Positions 18,899-28,771 are shown, numbered from the stretch's first letter. The stretch is DNA of 64,000 nucleotides from Bacillus sp. OV322 (GCF_900112495.1 NZ_FOMA01000004.1:372001-436000), one strand, 5' to 3'. Program-made: numbers and translations. Notes: generated from the sequence alone by a model not told the origin.

Positions 18899-19996
18899 AT
18901 GAATAATAGAATTAGTGAAATTCAAAACTGGCTTCACAGCACAGAAACCGATGCAGCATTTATTACCTCACCTGAAAATGTTTTTTACTGCAGCGGCTTT
19001 TTAAGCGATCCCCATGAAAGATTGCTTGCACTTGCCGTTTTCCCTAATGCAGAACCTTTCCTTGTTTGCCCGAAGATGGAGGTTGAAGAAGCAAAAAAAG
19101 CTGGATGGCAGGGTGAAATTATCGGCTATACAGATATTGAAGATCCATGGGATGAAATTCAGCGTTCACTTAAACGCCGCTCTGTTACTGTAAAAAAGGC
19201 TGCAATTGAAAAAGAGCATATGAATGTGGAACGCTATGAAAAAATACAAAACGTTTTTTCTGCCCCTGAACTCGTATCGGCTGAGGAAAAGCTTCGCCAT
19301 CTGCGCATGGTCAAAACAGCTGACGAATTGGATATAATAAGAGAAGCATGCAGGTTAGCTGATTTGGCAGTTGAAACAGGCGTAAATGAAATCAGCGAAG
19401 GAAAAACCGAAATGGAAATCCTTGCTGCGATTGAATTTGAGCTTAAAAAATCCGGCATCAACAAAATGTCCTTCTCAACGCTTGTACTGACCGGTGCAAA
19501 TGCAGCAGCACCGCACGGAACACCAGGATTAAATAAGATCAAGCGGGGAGATCTCGTCTTATTTGATTTAGGTGTGGTTTATAAAGGATATTGTTCTGAT
19601 ATCACAAGAACGGTTGCTTATGGAGATATCAGCGACAAGCAGAGAGATATTTATGAAACGGTCCTGAAGGCACAGGAAGCAGCGGTTGCAGCAAGTAAAC
19701 CAGGTGTATCATGCTCTGAAATTGACCTTACAGCAAGAAATATCATAAGCGAAAGCGGGTATGGAGAATATTTCCCTCACCGGCTTGGACACGGTCTTGG
19801 CATCAGTGTCCATGAATACCCTTCGCTGACTGAAACGAACCCGCTCATTCTTCAGCCTGGCATGGTTTATACCATTGAACCCGGTATTTACGTGCCTGAT
19901 GTAGCAGGCGTAAGGATTGAGGATGATGTTCTTGTAACAGAGAATGGCTATGAGATTCTTACAAGATATCCTAAAGCACTGCAGGTCATTAAATAA
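18899..19996 (+). CDS. Xaa-Pro dipeptidase / M24 aminopeptidase (PepQ or YkvY-like)
   Basis: A 365-residue M24 metallopeptidase that removes residues before proline from short peptides in the cytoplasm. The N-terminal creatinase-like domain (1-125) includes AAFITSPENVFYCSGF. The pita-bread catalytic domain has all five dinuclear-metal ligands in place: LFDLGV, SDITRT, HRLGHGLGISVHE, YTIEPGIY and RIEDD. ATG at 18899 with ACGGAGG 8 nt upstream. It stands alone, followed by a perfect terminator. It is closest in kind to B. subtilis YkvY; I avoid a firm symbol because several paralogues share these motifs. Confidence 0.9.
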   Translation: MNNRISEIQNWLHSTETDAAFITSPENVFYCSGFLSDPHERLLALAVFPNAEPFLVCPKMEVEEAKKAGWQGEIIGYTDIEDPWDEIQRSLKRRSVTVKKAAIEKEHMNVERYEKIQNVFSAPELVSAEEKLRHLRMVKTADELDIIREACRLADLAVETGVNEISEGKTEMEILAAIEFELKKSGINKMSFSTLVLTGANAAAPHGTPGLNKIKRGDLVLFDLGVVYKGYCSDITRTVAYGDISDKQRDIYETVLKAQEAAVAASKPGVSCSEIDLTARNIISESGYGEYFPHRLGHGLGISVHEYPSLTETNPLILQPGMVYTIEPGIYVPDVAGVRIEDDVLVTENGYEILTRYPKALQVIK

Positions 19997-20006
19997 ATCG
20001 TACAAT

Positions 20007-20044
20007 AAAAAGGTACATTCCAGCATGCTGGGATGTACCTTTTT
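20007..20044 (+). terminator. Terminator of the Xaa-Pro peptidase gene
   Basis: A 12-bp perfect stem AAAAAGGTACAT (20007-20018) / ATGTACCTTTTT (20033-20044). It is bidirectional in form and also lies just past the 3' end of the convergent histidine kinase gene. Confidence 0.85.
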
Positions 20045-20079
20045 CACATGGTTTTATAAAGTGAACCTTACTCAACCTG

Positions 20080-21657
20080 TTACTGCTGTCCATTCATGCT
20101 TGATAAATCTGATTCTTCTCTTGGCATTTCAAGCTTTTTGCGGGGATTGCCCGGAAAAGAGATTTTGAATGCAGTCCCTTTATTTAATTCACTGTGAACC
20201 GATATCATTCCTTTATGATTCTGAATGATTTTATAGCTCACCATTAGGCCAAGGCCGTTTCCTCCCGTTTTAGTCGTAAAAAACGGTTCACCCAGCTTTC
20301 TCACCTCTTGTTCACTGATTCCAACACCATGGTCTTTAATGATAATATGCTTTTCAAATTCATTTTCCGTAATGGATATTCTTACATTTCCCCCGCCGGG
20401 CATAGATTCTATCGCATTTTTAATAATATTTAAAAATACCTGCTTCAGCTGGTTCTTCTCACCAGATATCATCATGTCATGTTCAGGGAAATCATGGCAC
20501 AGCACAACATTTTTAAGGTGGGCCTCTGCCTGGAGAAATTTGATGACACTTCTAAGGATTTCTGTGACATTGCACTCCTGAAAATATATTGTGTGAGGCT
20601 TGGCAAACACCATAAATTCGCTGACAATAAAATTGATCCGGTCTATTTCATCCAGTATGGTATCTTCAAATACACGGTCTTTGGCAGATTCAGTAAGCAG
20701 CTGGACAAACCCCTTTATAGTAGTAAGGGGGTTCCGGATTTCATGTGCAATTCCTGCCGCCAATTCCCCGACCATCGATAACTTTTCTGTTTTCTGAAGT
20801 GTTTCTTCGGTTTTCTTTTTCTCGGTAATATCATATTGAAGGGATATATGCTGATAGGTTTCTCCATTATGGTCCACAAAGGGAACAATCGTAGTATCAA
20901 GCCAATAAGTAGTCCCATCCTTGGCTTTGTTCAGGATTTCGCCCTTCCAGACCTCCCCGCGCTGAATGGTATCCCATATTTCCGTAAAAAAACCGCTCGG
21001 ATGAAATTGGGAGTTCAGCAGATAGTGGTTTTGGCCGATCAATTCTTCCTTTGTATAGCCTGATGCCTCGCAAAATCTGTCATTCACATATGTAATCAGG
21101 TCATTCCTGTCCGTTATGGCAAATATAGTGGATTCATTCAAGGCATTTTTAAGATCTTCAAGCTCTCTGAGCGTTATTTTTAAATCTTTATTCGATTCAT
21201 CTAGGGCAAACCTTGTTGAAGAAAGATTCTCATTATAATGATTTATAATGGTATTCGAAATCAGTTCACATATGGGGTCAATGATTTTAATAATCTTAAA
21301 TAATGTATGAATGGAAATATTGCCTTGGTTCAATTCCCCTTCAAGGAAATCCATAATGGCAGATCGGGACAGATGGACAATACTTATGGATTGGTCAAGC
21401 GATGCCATCGACCTGACAGACCTTTGGCCAAGTAAATTAGCGCAAGTCACCAGATTATTCTTGCCGGCTTCATCTCTTGTGCATAGATAGCTGCCAAGAA
21501 GGCTGAATAAATTGGTCCGCAGGTTATATTGATAATCAGATTTGCTGTAATAGAGGCTATAAGCATTTTCGCCCTTAGGCATATTAAGTGTTTTGGCGGC
21601 CAGGACATTGCTTTCCTCTTGAATCTTCCTGCCAAGATATTCTATTTGATCGCACAC
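20080..21657 (-). CDS. Soluble PAS-domain sensor histidine kinase (sporulation-kinase-like)
   Basis: ~525 residues with no membrane segment. Residues ~1-150 form a helical domain that may be an RsbRD/RsbT-co-antagonist N-terminal domain (LLGQRSVRSMASLDQSISIV); this is tentative. A coiled coil leads to a PAS domain with PAC (~180-300: ITYVNDRFCEASGYTKEELI, then WLDTTIVPFVDHNGE). The kinase core has H-box GIAHEIRNPLTTIKGF, N-box NIIKNAIESMPGGG, GISEQEV and GGNGLGLMVS. There is no adjacent response regulator, so it is an orphan like the Spo0F-phosphorylating kinases (KinA/C/E); that role is inference. GTG 21657 has GCGAGGG 7 nt upstream; TTG 21678 is a weaker alternative. Confidence 0.85.
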   Translation of the reverse strand: MCDQIEYLGRKIQEESNVLAAKTLNMPKGENAYSLYYSKSDYQYNLRTNLFSLLGSYLCTRDEAGKNNLVTCANLLGQRSVRSMASLDQSISIVHLSRSAIMDFLEGELNQGNISIHTLFKIIKIIDPICELISNTIINHYNENLSSTRFALDESNKDLKITLRELEDLKNALNESTIFAITDRNDLITYVNDRFCEASGYTKEELIGQNHYLLNSQFHPSGFFTEIWDTIQRGEVWKGEILNKAKDGTTYWLDTTIVPFVDHNGETYQHISLQYDITEKKKTEETLQKTEKLSMVGELAAGIAHEIRNPLTTIKGFVQLLTESAKDRVFEDTILDEIDRINFIVSEFMVFAKPHTIYFQECNVTEILRSVIKFLQAEAHLKNVVLCHDFPEHDMMISGEKNQLKQVFLNIIKNAIESMPGGGNVRISITENEFEKHIIIKDHGVGISEQEVRKLGEPFFTTKTGGNGLGLMVSYKIIQNHKGMISVHSELNKGTAFKISFPGNPRKKLEMPREESDLSSMNGQQ

Positions 21658-21863
21658 ATTAATCCCTCGCCTTGTCAAAACTTCTTTCCCAAGGTCCCAG
21701 ATCGCTCTTTCAGAACCCGGGATGCTTGTAAGCTTCCATATAATTTCCGCTAAAAGCTCTTAATGTTAAGTTTGACAAATACAGCAAAAATCCTTCTTTT
21801 TTCCTAAATTGAAAAAATATATATATCTGCCATTTTTGTACTGCATGCATTAAAAATCCAGCT

Positions 21864-21890
21864 AAAAAAACCCAATCAAAGAGGATTGGG
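21864..21890 (-). terminator. Terminator overlapping the argH stop codon
   Basis: Stem CCCAATC (21871-21877) / GATTGGG (21884-21890), followed on the minus strand by T7 (21870-21864). The argH TGA (21878-21876) lies at the stem-loop boundary, so the terminator is built from the last codons of the gene. Confidence 0.85.
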
Positions 21891-23273
21891 CCCGCTGAAT
21901 TCATGCACAAGTTTTTTTCCTTTTTCAATAGCCAGCTCAACCTGTTCAAATCCTGTACCACCCGCGCTGTTTCGGCGTTTCACTGCTGCGTATGGATTTA
22001 AAACATCGTAAATATCCTGTTCAAAAAGGATAGAAGCTTCTTTGTACTGTACAAGAGGCAAATCTGCAAGGAAGCAGCCTTTTGATACACAGCACAGCAC
22101 AAGCTTTCCTACAATTTCATGGGCTTCCCTGAATGGAAGGCCTTTTGAAGCAAGATAGTCTGCAAGCTCTGTTGCATTTGAAAAATCGCGCTTTACTTCT
22201 TTTTCCATCGTTGCGCTGTTAACCTTCATTGAAGATATCATGCCTTCAAAAATCCGCAAAGAACCCGTAACCGTTTTAACAGTATCAAAAATGCCCTCCT
22301 TGTCTTCTTGCATATCTTTGTTATAAGCAAGAGGAAGACCCTTTAATACAGTGAGAAGACCCATCAGATTTCCGTATACACGTCCGGTCTTTCCACGGAT
22401 AAGCTCGGCCATATCAGGGTTTTTCTTTTGCGGCATAATGCTGCTGCCTGTTGAAAAAGCATCGTCCAGTTCAATGAACTGAAATTCGTGGCTTGACCAT
22501 AGTATGATTTCTTCACTGAACCTTGATAAATGCATCATCAGTGTTGAGCTGCCGCTTAAAATATCCAGTACAAAGTCCCTGTCACTGACAGCATCAAGAC
22601 TATTTTCGTAAATACGTTCAAATCCCAGAAGTCCCGCACTATATTCCCTGTCAATTGGAAAGGTGGTGCCTGCAAGTGCCCCTGCTCCAAGCGGTGACGT
22701 ATTGATGCGCTTCATGCTTTCAGAAAATCTTTCCTTATCACGCTCCAGCATCCAAAAATAGGCCATTAAATGATGGGCGAAGGAAATAGGCTGGGCGCGC
22801 TGCAGGTGAGTATATCCAGGGATCAGTGTTTCCACATGCTGTTCGGCTTGATTGATAATCGCCTTTTGAAGCAAATTAATTAAATGAAGTATTTCAGCTG
22901 TCTGCTTTCTTAAATATAAATGCAAATCAGTCGCTACCTGATCGTTCCGGCTTCTTGCTGTATGAAGCTTGCCTCCCGCAGGGCCGATTTCTTTAATGAG
23001 CATGCTTTCCAGGTTAAGATGGATATCCTCCATTTCGACCTTGTAGGAAAGCTGCCCATTTTCCGCCTTGCTTTTTAAAGTGTTCAGGCCAGAAATAATT
23101 TCATCTGCCTCACCTTCTGATAAAATGGCGCTTTTTTTCAGCATCGAAACATGTGCCAGGCTGCCCTCAATATCTTCGAGCACAAGCTCTTGGTCAAAGG
23201 AGATGGAAGCCCCAAATTCATCTACCCATTCCTCAGCTGACTTTGTAAATCTTCCTCCCCAAAGCTTGTTCAC
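21876..23273 (-). CDS. argH: Argininosuccinate lyase
   Basis: Last step of arginine synthesis: splits argininosuccinate into arginine and fumarate. The 465-residue protein belongs to the fumarase/aspartase superfamily and has its three conserved regions, including [33 protein letters not shown] and the signature [12 protein letters not shown]. The start is GTG at 23273, overlapping the argG stop by 4 bp (GTGA), with AAGGTGA as RBS inside argG. The last codons form the terminator stem. It is the second gene of the argGH operon controlled by the ARG boxes near 24.5 kb. Confidence 0.97.
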   Translation of the reverse strand: MNKLWGGRFTKSAEEWVDEFGASISFDQELVLEDIEGSLAHVSMLKKSAILSEGEADEIISGLNTLKSKAENGQLSYKVEMEDIHLNLESMLIKEIGPAGGKLHTARSRNDQVATDLHLYLRKQTAEILHLINLLQKAIINQAEQHVETLIPGYTHLQRAQPISFAHHLMAYFWMLERDKERFSESMKRINTSPLGAGALAGTTFPIDREYSAGLLGFERIYENSLDAVSDRDFVLDILSGSSTLMMHLSRFSEEIILWSSHEFQFIELDDAFSTGSSIMPQKKNPDMAELIRGKTGRVYGNLMGLLTVLKGLPLAYNKDMQEDKEGIFDTVKTVTGSLRIFEGMISSMKVNSATMEKEVKRDFSNATELADYLASKGLPFREAHEIVGKLVLCCVSKGCFLADLPLVQYKEASILFEQDIYDVLNPYAAVKRRNSAGGTGFEQVELAIEKGKKLVHEFSGPNPL

Positions 23274-24475
23274 ACTGTCACCTTCTTATTATTCACCATG
23301 CTGTTCACCTTCGTCGGAAGTCCCCATAATGAAGTGAAACCGACAGCTGCTTCGTGGTCAAAAGCATCATCTGATGTATATGTGGCAAGCTTTTCATTAT
23401 ACAGGGAGTTATCCGATTTCCTGCCTTCTGCAATGGCATGGCCCTTAAACAGCTTCATGCGGACTGTGCCTGTCACAGTTTCCTGGGTTTGTGCAAGAAA
23501 AGCACTGAGTGCATTTTGAAGCGGAGAAAACCATAGTCCTTCATAAATCAGCTCTGTTAATTTCTTTTCAATCACTGGCTTAAAATGTGCTACTTCCTTC
23601 ACAAGCGTCAAATCTTCCAGTTCCTTGTGTGCTGTCATTAAAGTCATAGCGCCCGGGCATTCATAAATCTCGCGGGATTTTATTCCTACTAATCTATTTT
23701 CCACATGGTCGATCCTTCCGATTCCATGCTTGCCGGCAACCTCGTTCAATTCTAAAATCAGTTCATCAATTTTATACTCTTTATTATTCAAGGTAACAGG
23801 AACGCCCTTTACAAATCCTATTTCAATGATATCCGGCACACTTGGTGCGTCTTCAAGACTCGAAGTCAGATCATAAGCTTCTTCAGGAGGAGCTGCCCAA
23901 GGATCTTCCAGTACACCGCACTCACAGCTTCTTCCCCATAAATTCTGATCAATAGAATAAGGGCTTCCAAGGTTAATAGGAATAGGAATTTCATTTTCCT
24001 GGGCGTACTTAATTTCTTCTTCTCTTGACCATTTCCATTCGCGTACAGGCGCTATCACCTGCAAATCGGGATTAAGAGCTGCAATGGATACCTCAAAACG
24101 CACCTGGTCATTTCCCTTTCCTGTACACCCATGTGCTACCGCTTGAGCCTTTTCCTTTTCCGCCACTTCAACAAGCTTCTTTGCAATCAGCGGTCTTGAT
24201 AAAGCCGAGACCAAAGGATATTTGCCTTCGTATAACGTGTGAGCCTGAAGAGCTGCAAGTGCATATTCTTTGGCAAACTCCTCTTTAGCATCAATCACAT
24301 ACGATTTCACAGCCCCAACCGCTAGTGCTTTTTCTTTTATAAAATTCAAATCTTTGCCTTCCCCTACATCAAGGCAGCAGGCAATCACATCATATCCTTT
24401 TTCCTGAAGCCACTTTATTGCTACAGAGGTGTCTAATCCTCCGGAATATGCTAGAACCGCTTTTTGGTTTTTCAT
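23270..24475 (-). CDS. argG: Argininosuccinate synthase
   Basis: Condenses citrulline and aspartate using ATP. A 401-residue protein with PP-loop [12 protein letters not shown] (9-20), [14 protein letters not shown] (citrulline/aspartate site), [13 protein letters not shown] and [15 protein letters not shown]. The length is standard. ATG at 24475. It leads the argGH operon and overlaps argH by 4 bp. Tandem AhrC/ArgR-type ARG boxes lie 20-55 bp upstream, so arginine repression is expected. Confidence 0.98.
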   Translation of the reverse strand: MKNQKAVLAYSGGLDTSVAIKWLQEKGYDVIACCLDVGEGKDLNFIKEKALAVGAVKSYVIDAKEEFAKEYALAALQAHTLYEGKYPLVSALSRPLIAKKLVEVAEKEKAQAVAHGCTGKGNDQVRFEVSIAALNPDLQVIAPVREWKWSREEEIKYAQENEIPIPINLGSPYSIDQNLWGRSCECGVLEDPWAAPPEEAYDLTSSLEDAPSVPDIIEIGFVKGVPVTLNNKEYKIDELILELNEVAGKHGIGRIDHVENRLVGIKSREIYECPGAMTLMTAHKELEDLTLVKEVAHFKPVIEKKLTELIYEGLWFSPLQNALSAFLAQTQETVTGTVRMKLFKGHAIAEGRKSDNSLYNEKLATYTSDDAFDHEAAVGFTSLWGLPTKVNSMVNNKKVTV

Positions 24476-24494
24476 GTAAAATCCGCCCTTTCGT

Positions 24495-24530
24495 TTGAAT
24501 AAAAATTCAGATTGTTTTATTTTTATTCAT
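24495..24530 (-). promoter_or_regulatory. Tandem ARG boxes upstream of argG
   Basis: TGAATAAAAATTCA (24496-24509) matches the core of the B. subtilis AhrC operator (CATGAATAAAAATTCAAG) exactly. A second, weaker site in reverse orientation (ATGAATAAAAATAAAA on the minus strand) lies at 24515-24530. Two boxes spaced about two helical turns apart suit one ArgR hexamer. They lie between the argG RBS and a possible promoter (TTGCAT, 17 nt, TAAAGT) at about 24546-24574. Confidence 0.85.
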
Positions 24531-24584
24531 ATTATGTATAGTACTTTATCAGCTTTATTATGAGAATGCAAGAGTTTTTTTCTT

Positions 24585-24845
24585 ATGTTTAAAGGCTTGC
24601 CAGATTATTTCTCTAAATTTAACAAAGAGGATAAAAAATTCAGTTTCTGCATATATAGGACAATTGATGGTATAATTATAGAATTAAGAAACAGCAAACC
24701 CAGTAAGCATATGGACATCCATTGGATTATTCCCGCAGCCTTCATGCAGGAACAAAATCAGCTCAAATATTTCTGCACAAAAAAAGGAGACAGTTCCGCA
24801 GAACCTCTCCTTTTGCTCACTAATGAATCTATAAGTCTTTATTGA
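24585..24845 (+). CDS. Doubtful small ORF between argG and moaB
   Basis: An 86-codon open frame (begins MFKGLPDYFSKFNKEDKKF) running divergently from argG and ending 17 bp inside moaB on the other strand. No Shine-Dalgarno sequence precedes the ATG, and codons from about 66 onward lie in the moaB terminator hairpin (24782-24814). The N-terminal two-thirds looks protein-like (CIYRTIDGIIIELRN), but I recognise no family. It could equally be chance in a 350-bp gap. Confidence 0.25.
   Translation: MFKGLPDYFSKFNKEDKKFSFCIYRTIDGIIIELRNSKPSKHMDIHWIIPAAFMQEQNQLKYFCTKKGDSSAEPLLLLTNESISLY
24782..24814 (-). terminator. Terminator of the ecsC-moaB unit
   Basis: Long stem AAAAGGAGA / TCTCCTTTT with an inner GTTC-CGCA-GAAC hairpin, followed on the minus strand by T6, 15 bp past the moaB stop. 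Confidence 0.9.
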
Positions 24846-25341
24846 TTTCCTTCACAACATGTCCTAATTCAGGAAGGATAAGCTTCTTCATTGCCAGGCT
24901 TACTGCACCGCTGGATCCTGGAACGGAAAATATCGCTTTATCTTTTGCAACGGCTGATATGGCTCTGGAGAGAATTGCGGCGGGGCCAATGTCCTCCTGA
25001 TAGCTGAGCATCCGGAAAAGCTCTCCAAACCCTGGAATTTCTTTATCCATAATTTCCTGAACGGTTTCGATGGTAACATCCCGTTTCGCAATCCCGGTTC
25101 CGCCGTTTGTCAGGATGACATCTGTACCCGGATCATCGCATCCTTTTAAAATGGACGCTCTGATTTCTTCCTGCACATCTTTCACAATTTCATAGCCTGA
25201 AATGCTATGTCCATCTTCTGCAAGCAAATCCATCATCAGCTTTCCGCTTTTATCGGTGGTTTCATCTCTTGTATCACTCACTGTTATCACCCTGCAGCGG
25301 ACAGTTTTCCTGGCATCCTGTTTATGCTCTGTGAGACCCAT
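24829..25341 (-). CDS. moaB: Molybdenum cofactor biosynthesis protein MoaB (MogA/MoaB fold)
   Basis: A 170-residue molybdopterin-binding domain. MoaB/MogA proteins adenylylate molybdopterin before molybdenum insertion, although some MoaB proteins are inactive. Visible motifs: VITVSDTRDETTDKSG (start of the fold, with SD[TR]), the diagnostic ILTNGGTGIAKRDVTIE, and FSVPGSSGAVSLAM. ATG at 25341 directly abuts the stop of the EcsC-like gene (0-nt gap), with GAGTGGAG as RBS inside it. No other moa/moe genes are nearby, as in B. subtilis. Confidence 0.93.
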   Translation of the reverse strand: MGLTEHKQDARKTVRCRVITVSDTRDETTDKSGKLMMDLLAEDGHSISGYEIVKDVQEEIRASILKGCDDPGTDVILTNGGTGIAKRDVTIETVQEIMDKEIPGFGELFRMLSYQEDIGPAAILSRAISAVAKDKAIFSVPGSSGAVSLAMKKLILPELGHVVKEINKDL

Positions 25342-26178
25342 CTACTCCACTCTCTTTCTCTGGAGATAGCGGTATTGATAATATTTTTGGGCAAATTCGC
25401 TTACTCTTCTTGTAAGCTGATAATTCGAGCCTGCTCCAATGGACATTGAAATCAGAGGAATGCCCTGAAACAGCTTTTTGCGGAACAAAGTGATCGCCGT
25501 TCCTTTTAGCAGCTGATTCAGCGGAAGCTTCATCCATGCAGGATCGGTTAAATCTTCACTGCCCTGATAAAAATACTCTCCATCTTTTTCAGGCGTTTCC
25601 TGCAAAAGCTCAGCCCATGCAGCACCCTGAAGCCGCTTTGGCAGAGTTCCGATACGGAATACCTTCAATGCGGTCATCATTTCAAATGGTGTATTCACTT
25701 CATATCCATATGTCATCGCTACCAGCTGCACAATGCGCAGATTAATGGCAAGCATGGCAGGAAAATCTCCGCCAAGCAGCAATATGCCGCCTGAACCGCT
25801 TGCTCCTCCTTGTGCAAAGGAATACAGCCTGTATTTGGCTATCTGCTGATCAGCTATATAATTCAGCTGGTCAATCGTCAGTTTCTGCAAATCAGGGATG
25901 GATGATATATCTTCGCTGAATACACGGGCTGACCCTAAAATCCTGTCCCTTGCATCCATTTGAATCTGCGAGCTCTGAATCATGGCATGCAGATGAAACA
26001 GCCATGTATCAAGCTTTGAAAAAAATTGAGTCTGCTTATCCTGGGGCAAAAGTGAAAATCCCTGTTCCACCCATTTATCATATAAAGACGAAAAATCAGT
26101 AGATTCATATAAATTCAGTTTCTCTTCCCATTCGCTGATTTCATTCCATATCTCAATTTCACGATTCGTTAATGGCAT
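25342..26178 (-). CDS. EcsC family protein
   Basis: A 278-residue protein of the EcsC family (named after the third gene of the B. subtilis ecs ABC-transporter operon; biochemical role unknown). Recognisable features are the N-terminal WNEISEWEEKL, the glycine-rich hydrophobic segment FAQGGASGSGGILLLGGDFPAMLAIN (about 124-149) and the C-terminal GIPLISMSIGAGSNYQLTRRVSEFA, typical of the family. ATG at 26178 with GGGAGG upstream. It is co-transcribed with moaB (abutting ends). The gap to ackA is 119 bp with no clear terminator, so partial read-through is possible. Confidence 0.85.
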   Translation of the reverse strand: MPLTNREIEIWNEISEWEEKLNLYESTDFSSLYDKWVEQGFSLLPQDKQTQFFSKLDTWLFHLHAMIQSSQIQMDARDRILGSARVFSEDISSIPDLQKLTIDQLNYIADQQIAKYRLYSFAQGGASGSGGILLLGGDFPAMLAINLRIVQLVAMTYGYEVNTPFEMMTALKVFRIGTLPKRLQGAAWAELLQETPEKDGEYFYQGSEDLTDPAWMKLPLNQLLKGTAITLFRKKLFQGIPLISMSIGAGSNYQLTRRVSEFAQKYYQYRYLQRKRVE

Positions 26179-26297
26179 AAATTAGCCTCCCGTACAGACA
26201 AGTGTTTTACATCTATCTGTAGTATAACATAAGCTGATATCAACCCTAAAAAAACAGACCAGGAATTTTGGCGCGCAATTAAAAGAATCCGAGTATT

Positions 26298-27488
26298 TTA
26301 CAATCCCGTCAGTCTTACTGTGTCCCTTGCAATCATGACTTCTTCATCCGTAGGAATGACCATCACCTTGACAGGGGAATGCGGGTAATTGACAAACGTT
26401 TCTTTTCCTCGTGTCCTGTTCAGTGAAGGATCCCAGTATACACCCATAAATTCAAGTCCCTTCAATACCCTTGCCCTTATGGTTTCACTGTTTTCGCCAA
26501 TTCCTGCCGTAAAAATAATGGCATCCACTCCGCTCATTCTCGCAGCATATGACCCCAGATATTTATGGATGCGGCTTGCAAAAACCTCAAGAGCTAACTC
26601 GGCACGTTCATTTCCCTTATCCGCCTCTAATTCAATATCCCTCAAATCACTTGAAAATCCTGAAACAGCGAGCATGCCGCTTTTCTTATTCAAAACTTCC
26701 AAAACTTCATCTGCTGTTTTACCTGTCTTTTCCATGATATATGGAATAAGCGCCGGATCAATATTGCCTGAACGTGTTCCCATGGTGACACCCGCCAGAG
26801 GAGTGAACCCCATCGACGTATCAATGGATTTTCCTCCCTCGATGGCTGCAATGCTTGCCCCGTTTCCCAGATGGCAGGAAATCAGGCGCAGCTGCTCAAG
26901 CGGCCTCCCCAGTATAGCTGATGCACGTTCAGAAACGTATTTATGGGAGGTTCCGTGAAAACCGTATTTCCTTATGCCATAGTCTTTGTAATATTCATAT
27001 GGCAAGCTATATAAAAATGAATTTTCCGGCATAGTCTGATGAAAGGCTGTATCAAAAACCGCTACAGCAGGAACATCAGGCAAAACCTGTTGAAATGCTT
27101 TGATTCCGGTTAGGTTTGCCGGATTATGAAGCGGCGCCAAATCGGATAACCCTTCTATCTGGGAAATAACCTTATCTGTTATGATGGCGGAATCTGTGAA
27201 TATTTCTCCTCCGTGCACAACCCTGTGGCCAATTCCATCTATTTCGTCATAGGATTTTATGATGTTGTGTTTTATAAGTTTTTCAAGGAGGATAGCCACG
27301 GCTGTTTCATGGTTTGGAATTTCCATGGTTTCCGTCAATTTTTCGCCTTGTGCCGATATCGTAAAGATCGGCTCCTTCAATCCAATTCTCTCTACAATTC
27401 CCTTAGTAATTACACCTTCTTCGGGCATATCAAACAACTGAAATTTCAAAGAGGAACTGCCTGCATTTATTGCAATGATTTTAGACAT
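26298..27488 (-). CDS. ackA: Acetate kinase
   Basis: Interconverts acetyl phosphate + ADP with acetate + ATP, the overflow route. A 396-residue protein of the ASKHA fold with both signatures: [14 protein letters not shown] (6-19) and [13 protein letters not shown]; also [33 protein letters not shown] and [13 protein letters not shown] at 27488, RBS AAAGGAGCGGG. In B. subtilis CcpA activates this gene through an upstream cre; here the best matches (27676-27689, three mismatches; about 27594-27607, four) are weak, so I do not claim a site. Together with acsA at 59 kb the window holds both acetate secretion and reuse. Confidence 0.97.
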   Translation of the reverse strand: MSKIIAINAGSSSLKFQLFDMPEEGVITKGIVERIGLKEPIFTISAQGEKLTETMEIPNHETAVAILLEKLIKHNIIKSYDEIDGIGHRVVHGGEIFTDSAIITDKVISQIEGLSDLAPLHNPANLTGIKAFQQVLPDVPAVAVFDTAFHQTMPENSFLYSLPYEYYKDYGIRKYGFHGTSHKYVSERASAILGRPLEQLRLISCHLGNGASIAAIEGGKSIDTSMGFTPLAGVTMGTRSGNIDPALIPYIMEKTGKTADEVLEVLNKKSGMLAVSGFSSDLRDIELEADKGNERAELALEVFASRIHKYLGSYAARMSGVDAIIFTAGIGENSETIRARVLKGLEFMGVYWDPSLNRTRGKETFVNYPHSPVKVMVIPTDEEVMIARDTVRLTGL

Positions 27489-27740
27489 GATTCCCGCTCC
27501 TTTTCTTTATCCATGTACACAATAACTCTATGAATGCCTTTACAAAATAGCTTCTTTTGTTTCATTTAAACATTGAATAGACTGCCTTTCAATTTAAAAC
27601 GCATTTTGGCCGCGCTTACATTCAGAAGTAAATCAATTCAGAATTTTCCCTGCACTGAGGCTATTGATATCTGTTTAAAACCGTTTTATTCTGCTTTACC
27701 CTTCTATATCCTGCTTAATGCAATTATCCGGGCATGAAGA

Positions 27741-27784
27741 CAGACAAAAAGCTGATGTTTATTTTAGCATCAGCTTTTTGTCTG
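27741..27784. terminator. Long terminator after ytxK
   Basis: A perfect 17-bp stem CAGACAAAAAGCTGATG (27741-27757) / CATCAGCTTTTTGTCTG (27768-27784), abutting the ytxK stop. It separates ytxK from the ackA promoter region (27489-27740). Confidence 0.85.
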
Positions 27785-28771
27785 TTATTTTTCTTCCTTG
27801 AACCATTCGTTCATTTTATTCATCATCGCTTGGGTTGCTTCCATATCAGAAAGCTTTGGAAGCTGCACAAGCATGGTATTTTTCGGAGCCTTGATTCCCT
27901 CTTTTTTCTTTTGGAGAATAAGGATGCTTTTTGCGGCTGCCTCGTTTTTGAACATGGATAATGGAAGCTGTACAAGGCCCTGGATAAATGTGTGCTCTTT
28001 TAAGTACTGGTTAAGCCTCGGGGCCTCGTCTGAAAGAAACAGGTTGTTTGGCACAATATAAAATAAATATCCCCCGTCCTTAACATGGTTGACTCCTTGT
28101 TCTATGAACAAGTGATGCGCGTAGGAATGCCCTGTCTCCCTTGCAAGCTCATATTCTGCTGCACGGACATCATTCGGATAATATCCCACAGGGAGATCGC
28201 TCACTACAGCATCAGCTGGATCAATGAACAACGGTTCAAGACTGTCCTGGTTGAATAATTCAACTGGGTGCTCCTGCAAATTTGCCCCGCAGTATGCAAG
28301 TCTGATAAGTGTTTCATCCACATCTGATCCAAAAGAGGATATTTCATGCTGTGTCAGCTGGTTTAAAATCGTAAAAAGAAGATTCCCTGTGCCTGCAGCA
28401 GGATCCAGAAGGGTAAACTGCTTGCTGTTGTTCATAAATTTGCCGATAAGGTAGCTTACAAACATTCCAACAGCATCTGGAGTCATCTGGTGGTTGGGCT
28501 GGACGTTTTCTTTCATACCCTTCAATATAGCCAGCTGAAAGGCTTTCCTGATTTCTTCTTTTCCGTATTTATCCAAGGAGAACTCTGCATATTGCTTGTT
28601 CAGCCTTTTCTCTGATATCTCGCTGATATCATCCTGCAGAACCTTTCCCTGAAACAGATTTTCTCCAGTTTCACCTAATGCATCAAGGTATGTACAGGAA
28701 AGCTCTTCTTGTAAAATTTTAGCTGTTTCATCAAGCTGATGGAACAGTTCTTCTATCGGGGTGAAGTTCAA
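27785..28771 (-). CDS. ytxK: Class I SAM-dependent methyltransferase YtxK
   Basis: A 328-residue N6-adenine-methyltransferase-like protein. SAM-binding motif I is LLDPAAGTGNLLFTIL (about 120-135). The catalytic motif IV is SDLPVGYYP in place of the usual (D/N)PP(Y/F), as in other YtxK proteins, so the substrate may not be DNA adenine. YIVPNNLFLSDEAPRLNQYL is the downstream type-I-MTase-like region. The start is TTG at 28771 with AGGAGG 8 nt upstream; a nearby ATG is out of frame. No restriction or specificity subunit is near, so it is unlikely to be a restriction-modification gene. Confidence 0.88.
   Translation of the reverse strand: MNFTPIEELFHQLDETAKILQEELSCTYLDALGETGENLFQGKVLQDDISEISEKRLNKQYAEFSLDKYGKEEIRKAFQLAILKGMKENVQPNHQMTPDAVGMFVSYLIGKFMNNSKQFTLLDPAAGTGNLLFTILNQLTQHEISSFGSDVDETLIRLAYCGANLQEHPVELFNQDSLEPLFIDPADAVVSDLPVGYYPNDVRAAEYELARETGHSYAHHLFIEQGVNHVKDGGYLFYIVPNNLFLSDEAPRLNQYLKEHTFIQGLVQLPLSMFKNEAAAKSILILQKKKEGIKAPKNTMLVQLPKLSDMEATQAMMNKMNEWFKEEK

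Noticed and set aside
27570-27690. Possible CcpA cre sites upstream of ackA
   Set aside because: The best CG-centred matches (TAAAACCGTTTTAT; TTAAAACGCATTTT) miss three and four informative consensus positions and are AT-rich enough to arise by chance.
27785-28771. YtxK as a restriction-modification methyltransferase
   Set aside because: It has an N6-methyltransferase-like fold, but the catalytic motif is altered (DLPVGYY), no specificity or restriction subunit is near, and the gene sits in a conserved housekeeping order.
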